Below are positions 30,101-34,095 of a stretch of DNA of 34,095 nt, in pieces. The position numbers and the translations under genes were made by a program. The notes under the pieces are model-generated. The model saw nothing but the letters and a program-made list of their open reading frames with translations. It searched no databases and was not told the DNA's origin. The number at the start of each line of letters is the position of its first letter. Position 1 is the first letter of the stretch. This stretch comes from Saccoglossus kowalevskii (lineage: Eukaryota > Hemichordata > Enteropneusta > Harrimaniidae): assembly GCF_000003605.2 (NCBI RefSeq), contig NW_003109087.1, positions 236,933 to 271,027 of the forward strand, in the 5' to 3' direction.

Positions 30101-32904
30101 TAAAAAGCCTATAACAATTAGTACTTATAACGTAAATTATGATGACATCATACCAATAAGATTAGATTAGATTAGCTTGTGGTTGTTGACTCCAGTAAAA
30201 GTCACTCACCTTTATATTCGCAAATAAACGATTTACGCTTCCAGCAATAGTCATCGTCAAATTTCCATACTGCGTTTTTCTGTGGACGTTCCCTGGTAAA
30301 ACATATTCAGTGTCAAAATGCTATAATCTAAAAAATCTACGATTTGCAGCTAACCTGGCTAATAATCATTTTTTATTCGAAATGGATCGGATGGTATAAT
30401 AAGTCAGTTTCTTAAATTTAGCAACAAATTTACCATATCTGGACACAGTCCTGTCCATTGATGTCCTGTTTCACTGTGTTACTAGGCTGTGTTATTCTTT
30501 TTTTTCCACGTTTTTCGGAATGCCACCCATCGCGGTATGTTAATGGAGTACAGTCGTTAATTTGAAACACGCCCTCTTCTTGTATATCATTTGCACCAGT
30601 CCAATATCCATTTCCCACGGGACTCTTAATACTAGGATGTGAATTGATGTATTGTCTGATCTTCTTGTGAAGGGGAAATGAATCGATGACGAGTAGTTGT
30701 CCTCCATCGTCGTCACATATATCTCTAGCTACATTCCACTCTTCTCGTGATTCATGGAAGAATTTAAAGCAGACATTGGTTGTGGTATCACACGCTTCTA
30801 CGTAAAACAAATTAGAATGTAATGTAGAAAGAAAGAAACTAATTCGAATTAATGGTTCTGATTTTTCTTTGGAAAATTACTATTTTTTTATGTTACTAAG
30901 TCTATGTTGAGCCTTGAACGTTAGATCACATTCATATGTTAGCTTTGTTTTCACAGAGACAGATTCAGTTACGGAAAACCTATCCTCATGCTGTGATAAA
31001 ATGGACGACCATTTTCTTTATATAATTTTAGCTGCAATTCATCAGGGAAATATCTCATATATAAATATGGCAATAATTATATTCAAAACATTATTCAAAG
31101 ACGACACACAAGCGCAAGTACAGACAATCGTTTTGTTTTAAATACAGTATTATTAAGATGTGATGAATACTACTGCAACAAATTATTTCAGACTCTAGAG
31201 AGTTTAACAAAGATTTTGTTTTTCGGTTTTCCCCAATTGGATGTTAAGTATCTACATACTATGACATTCAACAGTTGTTCACAAACTTATTTATTGGAAA
31301 GTTAGTCAGTAAAGGCAAAAGGTACTAACCGTCTCCTGCTTCGTTTGCCTACAAAGATAGAAAACATAATTAGGATGTAAGTAATATGTGGTAAGTCTGA
31401 CTGAAAGAATGTATTTACTGTCAAGGATACATACAGACTTCAAGAAGTCCGGGAAGGTTTCAGAGAGGAACACTCCACGATTGATCACGAGTTGTTTAAT
31501 GCCCAAAGGTGGAACGTTGCATTGTGTGTATGTGAATTGTCGGAAAGCTTTTCGTGGACAGAAATTGTCTGATATACTTAAATGTGGACGGGATCAAAGG
31601 AAAAATGTATAATAGTTTACTAAATATGTATAGCGATGTAAATTCCTGTGTCAGTGTCGGCGAAGTGTCCGTGGAGAGGTGTAAAACTAGTATGTGTGAT
31701 GAGTCCCATTTGATTTTCATTTTTTATAAAGAGATTCGGCGATTAGAAGAATAGAGTTCCATACTATCAACAGATTTGTTTGAACTATTTGCCCTTTTGT
31801 ATACCGATGACATTTGTCCTTATGAAAAATACTGTTATCAATTTAAAACGTAATATTGACATGCTGTTTGCCTGTAAGTGGAAATGAACGTAAACTATCT
31901 AACACGAATGATGTGTACGGCATTAGGGAACACAACGCAGTGCTTTGGAAATGTGCCGTAACTGTCGAGCTTACAGATACTTAGGATAAGTTTTGTCATG
32001 TAAGTGTTCCTGGTAAGTCCAAAACAATATTCTACGTCGTGCATGGTTTAGGGGAGATTGTAGCAGTCTTAGGGGTTTAGGGGACGAGCGACTAACAAAG
32101 AAAGCTTATGATATGCAACTTCAGCAAAAGCATGACCAAGGGGGACGCATATGAGATACGGAATCAAAGAATTTATTTGACAATCCTGGTTCCGGGTTCC
32201 TGTGGGAAAATCAAGGTGTAGAAAATATTGTACGATTACATTCAAAAGTCGCAGTAACATACGAAGTATATTCGGCAAAGAAAGCAAATCATTACAATGT
32301 TCTACTTTACTTTGTATTCATTTTTATTAAACCTTTGACTTTAAATATAATCTACCGATATTTTTTGAATGTTCTGTCTGCATATTATGAAATAAAAATA
32401 TAGTAATATTAAATGAACTCATTTTGCAGATATCATAAACTTGTAAACCTACGTTGTTTTATGTGATTTGATTTGAATTTGCAACTTAGCCATGGTCAAA
32501 AATCTGCTGTTGAATCATTTATTCATATTGTAGAAGATGACCGATTGTTTGAAATAAGAAATCCAGTCACAGCGGACAGGGTCTCTGAATTACGGGCTAT
32601 TCGAATAACGATTTGAATGTCTCATGGTACTTATTGAATTGCTCAGATTACTGAACGTGCCATGGACCATTTTGTAGTTTTGCAAATTAACCGTAGTTCA
32701 GGGTTATGCACCATCGAAAGAAATTCTCTTCTGAAATATCAAATATTCCCATATTCATTGTCCGTGACAGGGTCATCGAACACACCCTAGCACAGATGCG
32801 CAGATAGCAAAAGACGATTGTTTTTTACTCACCTCTAAGAGATCCTCAGCAAAAACATTTAACCATACCATAGCAACTGCCATCAATGCACGTATGAAAT
32901 TCAT
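23519..32904 (-). CDS. Copy A: secreted CTLD-SEA-hevein-like-pentraxin(x3) chimeric lectin, complete
   Basis: Complete gene on the minus strand. Coding exons: 32833-32904, 31330-31348, 30434-30797, 30210-30292, 30012-30059, 29778-29905, 28502-28883, 26710-26769, 25458-26063, 24480-25085 and 23519-24129. Junctions follow GT/AG and phases agree throughout; the sum is 2979 nt, 992 residues plus TAG. Approximate residues: signal peptide 1-19, C-type lectin 32-178, two-Cys linker 180-195, SEA 196-305, hevein-like 309-365, Thr/Pro linker 366-385, pentraxins 386-587, 588-789 and 790-992. No membrane segment follows the signal peptide, so secretion is expected. Family knowledge suggests calcium-dependent ligand binding and multimerisation; the ligand is unknown. 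Exon joins are my prediction, supported by the matching exon set in copy B. Confidence 0.85.
24130..24479 (-). other. Intron between copy A pentraxins 2 and 3
   Basis: 350 bp. Its 5' half is similar to 25086-25457 and, more weakly, to copy B 2167-2449, so exon and intron were duplicated together. No other feature. Confidence 0.6.
24480..25085 (-). CDS. Copy A pentraxin domain 2
   Basis: 606 nt, phase 1-1. It opens with QWTGTEK and keeps HHLCVTWSS, GQEQDSIRGGYDPNQ and NMWSRILTDNEIGKL. It is nearly identical to domains 1 and 3 of the same gene from TNQGTPISYATSGGFNEF to the calcium loop, pointing to recent duplication or gene conversion. Donor TGTC|GTAAGT. Confidence 0.88.
25086..25457 (-). 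other. Intron between copy A pentraxins 1 and 2
   Basis: 372 bp, sister of 24130-24479. No other feature. Confidence 0.6.
25458..26063 (-). CDS. Copy A pentraxin domain 1
   Basis: 606 nt, phase 1-1, one whole pentraxin domain. It has the paired disulfide Cys (TACLW and HHLCVTW), the HxCxTWxS signature and the calcium loop GQEQDRLRGGYDPNQALKGE, where E, Q, D and the later D and Q fit the CRP-type ligands. NMWSRILSDDEIGQL matches the C-terminal helix region, and a further Cys pair (AEC and ADIC) closes the module. QITSGSK replaces the QWTG opening of the others. Confidence 0.88.
26301..26592. mobile_element. Small inverted-repeat element (MITE-like)
   Basis: TTAAAGGGCGGCAGTCGT at 26301-26318 is matched in reverse complement by 26575-26592 (ACGACTACCGCCCTTTA core) with few mismatches. 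It is about 290 bp and locally GC-rich at its edges, in a copy A intron. The left end abuts TTAA; the right end reads TTTA, so the target duplication is unclear. No ORF. Confidence 0.55.
26710..26769 (-). CDS. Copy A Thr/Pro linker exon
   Basis: 60 nt, phase 1-1, encoding VTLAPIITTTIPTPIPTTES. It is rich in Thr and Pro and is a likely O-glycosylated stalk between the hevein-like module and the pentraxins. Acceptor TTTTTTTCAG and donor GTGAGG. Copy B has a 57-nt equivalent. Confidence 0.72.
27145..27900. mobile_element. Dispersed repeat with an internal duplication
   Basis: Two direct copies, 27276-27472 and 27544-27736, of a module running from TGTCCTGGG to CGGTC-TAAAA-CCTGCAC-type sequence, roughly 85% alike by eye. 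Its left part shares a 33-bp stretch with 152-184. It sits in the 1.73 kb copy A intron, whose copy B counterpart is about 190 bp, so it is an insertion. Class unknown; no protein motif. Confidence 0.7.
28502..28883 (-). CDS. Copy A SEA second half plus hevein-like module
   Basis: 382 nt, phase 0 to 1. Residues about 239-305 complete the SEA fold; GFYPGSIGVDTVINF holds GSI at the place where SEA domains undergo G/S autoproteolysis. Residues about 309-365 form an eight-Cys module: RCG, ECD, CC, then five residues, C, six residues, C, ending HCDCDGC. The CC-x5-C-x6-C spacing is that of hevein-type chitin-binding modules, but the aromatic residues that stack on chitin are absent (CCSSSRLCGISPDHC). 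Chitin binding is therefore doubtful. Confidence 0.75.
28884..29777 (-). other. Copy A intron inside the SEA domain, with insertions
   Basis: 894 bp against 149 bp in copy B. Shared ends and a shared GTGAATTATTTTA block near 29252 bracket extra sequence at about 28.92-29.23 and 29.29-29.74 kb. The second extra block is GC-richer and has a 134-codon plus-strand open frame (29246-29650) of no recognisable family. Confidence 0.55.
29778..29905 (-). CDS. Copy A SEA domain, first half
   Basis: 128 nt, phase 1 to 0. It encodes VSYFVTFIFTAVNGETVTF and then SDVYVDPTSNEYLTLLELV, matching the first beta strand and helix of SEA domains, including the usual SxEYxxL stretch. The donor TGG|GTAAGT leaves phase 0 in the middle of the domain. 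Copy B equivalent: 10615-10742. Confidence 0.72.
30012..30059 (-). CDS. Copy A two-cysteine linker exon
   Basis: 48 nt, phase 1-1, encoding ALQCEIGFYEHEGECK. The C-x3-GFY-x2-EG-x-C pattern resembles half of an EGF module but is too short for one, so I call it a Cys-bridged spacer between the lectin and SEA domains. Copy B has the same exon with one change (ESGFY). Confidence 0.75.
30210..30292 (-). CDS. Copy A C-type lectin domain, second exon
   Basis: 83 nt, phase 2 to 1, completing the lectin fold. FDDDYC corresponds to the WNDxxC element, with an Asp available for calcium, and FICEYK carries the closing Cys of the long disulfide. Acceptor TTTACCAG and donor GTGAGT match copy B at 11037-11119. 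Confidence 0.82.
30434..30797 (-). CDS. Copy A C-type lectin domain, first exon
   Basis: 364 nt, phase 1 to 2, holding most of a long-form C-type lectin fold. An N-terminal Cys pair (EAC, NVC) is followed by the helix Cys (ARDIC), a WIGL-region equivalent in GYWTGANDIQEEGVF, and QDCVQIW near the end. The position that is EPN or QPD in sugar-binding members reads QPSN. An additional unpaired Cys occurs in INDCTPL; copy B has INDG-type sequence (LNDGTPL) there. Sugar specificity cannot be inferred. Confidence 0.85.
30798..31329 (-). other. Copy A intron before the lectin exon
   Basis: 532 bp against 183 bp in copy B. The extra AT-rich sequence around 30.85-31.28 kb shows no recognisable element. 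Confidence 0.5.
31330..31348 (-). CDS. Copy A 19-nt micro-exon (ANEAGD)
   Basis: TTTGTAG acceptor, 19 nt coding ANEAGD plus one base, then donor GTTAGT. It changes phase from 0 to 1, which is needed to enter the lectin exon in frame. The exon and both splice sites recur in copy B at 11822-11840; this conservation is the main support, since an exon so short cannot be found by coding signal. Confidence 0.72.
31480..32170 (+). pseudogene. Second degenerate LINE reverse-transcriptase fragment
   Basis: In the first coding intron of copy A, on the opposite strand. In order: YVNCRKAFRGQKLSDILK (FxDFKKAFD region), DGIKGKMYNSLLNMYSDVNS then CVSVGE (GI-x-GK-x-Y and MYS box), FIFYKEIRRLEE, LFELFALLYTDDICP (a YTDD catalytic box) and CRAYRYLG near 31965. 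Several frameshifts and stops. The segment order differs from the 18.7 kb fragment, so it is a different family. Confidence 0.7.
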
Positions 32905-32921
32905 GGTGCTATTTGTAAGCC
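32833..32921 (-). CDS. Copy A exon with start codon and signal peptide
   Basis: The exon opens after an acceptor at 32922-32923, carries 17 nt of leader, then ATG at 32902-32904 and 24 codons. The peptide MNFIRALMAVAMVWLNVFA is a typical signal sequence, with probable cleavage before EDLLE. The donor GAG|GTGAGT leaves phase 0. Copy B begins in the same place with a similar hydrophobic core and DDLLE, which supports this start. Confidence 0.75.
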
Positions 32922-33632
32922 CTGTCATTATGAAACGATATATTAAAAGTAAATAATGTGAAATCACAAATCATAGTCCATTATTATATATAACTGTAAT
33001 GGTATTGTGGTTAATCACTTGAATTGATTCACATTCATTACGTCATTTTCAACGTACAAACAAGCTGTGGTAGTTGCGACTTAATCAACCTCGCGTGTAT
33101 ATTTTTTGATAGATTGTGCTAATGCCGAATTGCAATAAACGATTTGTGAAACTAACGATCCGTTCGTATCAGTTAGGAACGAATATAACCATTACGTATG
33201 CAATGAGCATATAGTACGAAGAATGCACAATATAAGTTTATGTATGTAAGATATCGGTGCCATGCGTCGGAGATCCCATTCCGCGTGTACGTGAATCAAG
33301 CCAATCGCGTTACAGAACAAAGTGCACGCTTGAAACAGATCGAATACGAATAGAAAACGCAAACACTAGTAAAAGGCGAAACACGTTTGTTATGCATGTG
33401 ATTTCAAATTAGAATTTTTATCGCATATCATACAAATACCAATGTTTTTAAAAATTGATAACATCCTGTAAAAACGTCCACACTCTGTTACTTAGTGTAT
33501 AATACGATTAAGATCTTATAATGTAAGGATATAACATGTATCTTACATATAACAATGATACTATGTGTTATGAAGGATATATAAAGACGTCGACAATATT
33601 ACGTAAAATACATTTACGTTTCTCTCACTTAC

Positions 33633-33665
33633 CAAGTAATGTAGTCGTCGCTCCTTGTCGATAAT
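33633..33665 (-). other. Predicted non-coding first exon of copy A
   Basis: About 33 nt from a putative start near 33665 to a strong donor (CTTG, then GTAAGTGAGAG) at 33632. It has no ATG. The donor is identical in copy B. It would splice over 711 nt to the acceptor (ATGACAG) just upstream of the start codon. The 5' limit is approximate. Confidence 0.5.
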
Positions 33666-33689
33666 GATATTATGACACTACTATTTTCC

Positions 33690-33696
33690 TTTAATA
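33690..33696 (-). promoter_or_regulatory. TATA-like box (TATTAAA) of copy A
   Basis: On the minus strand TATTAAA stands about 30 nt upstream of CATTATCGACAAGG, which is shared with copy B and could hold the start site (around 33665). The same box and spacing occur at 16342-16348. Prediction from spacing and paralog conservation. Confidence 0.5.
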
Positions 33697-33699
33697 CCC

Positions 33700-34095
33700 G
33701 TTGCTGTTACCCTAGTTCATTGTAAAGCACACGTGTCACTTAATTGCTGATGGTGTCACTTAGAGACAGGATCGAACAACAACACATGGTGAATTTGTAT
33801 TATATTCGTGCATAAAAAATAATTGGAATGGATTGACTACGCTGACGAACAAAACATCAAAACCACTGACAAACGGCAGCCAGCTGTCATAAAATGCACA
33901 CACATATACAATTTATAATTATTTGTGATTCGTGTCATGTAAATAGATGAATGATCCATTATCTGGATATTGTTGGAGTTGACTATGTCAGTTGAATGAA
34001 TTAAACGTTTAATTTAACCATCTCTACTAACTGTAGCCATATTTACATCTCCGCATATAGATTGATTTTTAAATTGTATTTGATTTTTGTAATTG
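33700..34095 (-). promoter_or_regulatory. Upstream region of copy A, paralogous to that of copy B
   Basis: From about 33830 to 34075 it aligns with 16450-16680 at high identity, better than most intronic sequence of the two copies. This may reflect retained regulatory DNA or simply recent duplication. No specific factor site is claimed. Confidence 0.45.

Noticed and set aside
32984-32990. TATATAA as TATA box about 80 bp upstream of the copy A start codon
   Set aside because: Not conserved in position in copy B, and it lies inside the predicted 5'UTR intron; the TATTAAA box with spliced leader is conserved in both.

Overview
The window is animal nuclear DNA. It is AT-rich, genes are split into short exons with consensus GT/AG junctions, and introns carry decayed retrotransposons and microsatellites. 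The encoded domains (C-type lectin, SEA, hevein-like, pentraxin) and the 1-1 phase exon modules fit an invertebrate deuterostome; a hemichordate such as an acorn worm is my best guess, but species cannot be settled from this sequence. I see no bacterial, viral or organellar gene and no structural RNA gene.

The layout is two tandem paralogous genes, both on the minus strand. Copy A is complete: promoter near 33.69 kb, non-coding first exon at about 33.65 kb, coding exons from 32904 down to a stop at 23519, poly(A) signals near 23.09 kb, 11 coding exons and 992 residues. Copy B has its promoter near 16.35 kb and coding exons from 13805 down to 257; it leaves the window at the left edge after 13 coding exons and at least 1400 residues. 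Exon lengths and phases match almost one for one between the copies. Upstream DNA also aligns (about 16.2-16.7 kb with 33.6-34.1 kb), so the duplicated unit is at least 17 kb and runs past the right edge.

The predicted protein is a secreted chimeric lectin: signal peptide, C-type lectin domain, a two-cysteine linker, a SEA domain with a GSI self-cleavage-type motif, an eight-cysteine hevein-like module, a short Thr/Pro linker, then a string of pentraxin domains, one exon each. Copy A has three pentraxins and copy B at least five. All eight keep the disulfide cysteines, the HxCxxW signature and the GQEQD calcium loop. Two lectin types, a possible self-cleaving hinge and a variable multivalent array suggest a recognition molecule or agglutinin; that role is inference.

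Between and inside the genes are mobile-element remains: three LINE fragments (about 9.03-9.26, 18.74-19.66 and 31.48-32.17 kb), a Crypton-type recombinase remnant (12.2-12.58 kb), a 1.5 kb foldback element with tandem-repeat arms (14.68-16.21 kb) whose empty site is preserved in copy A, a small inverted-repeat element (26.3-26.6 kb), a duplicated dispersed repeat (27.15-27.9 kb) and several micro- and minisatellites. The long intergenic stretch from 16.4 to 23.0 kb holds no gene that I can support.
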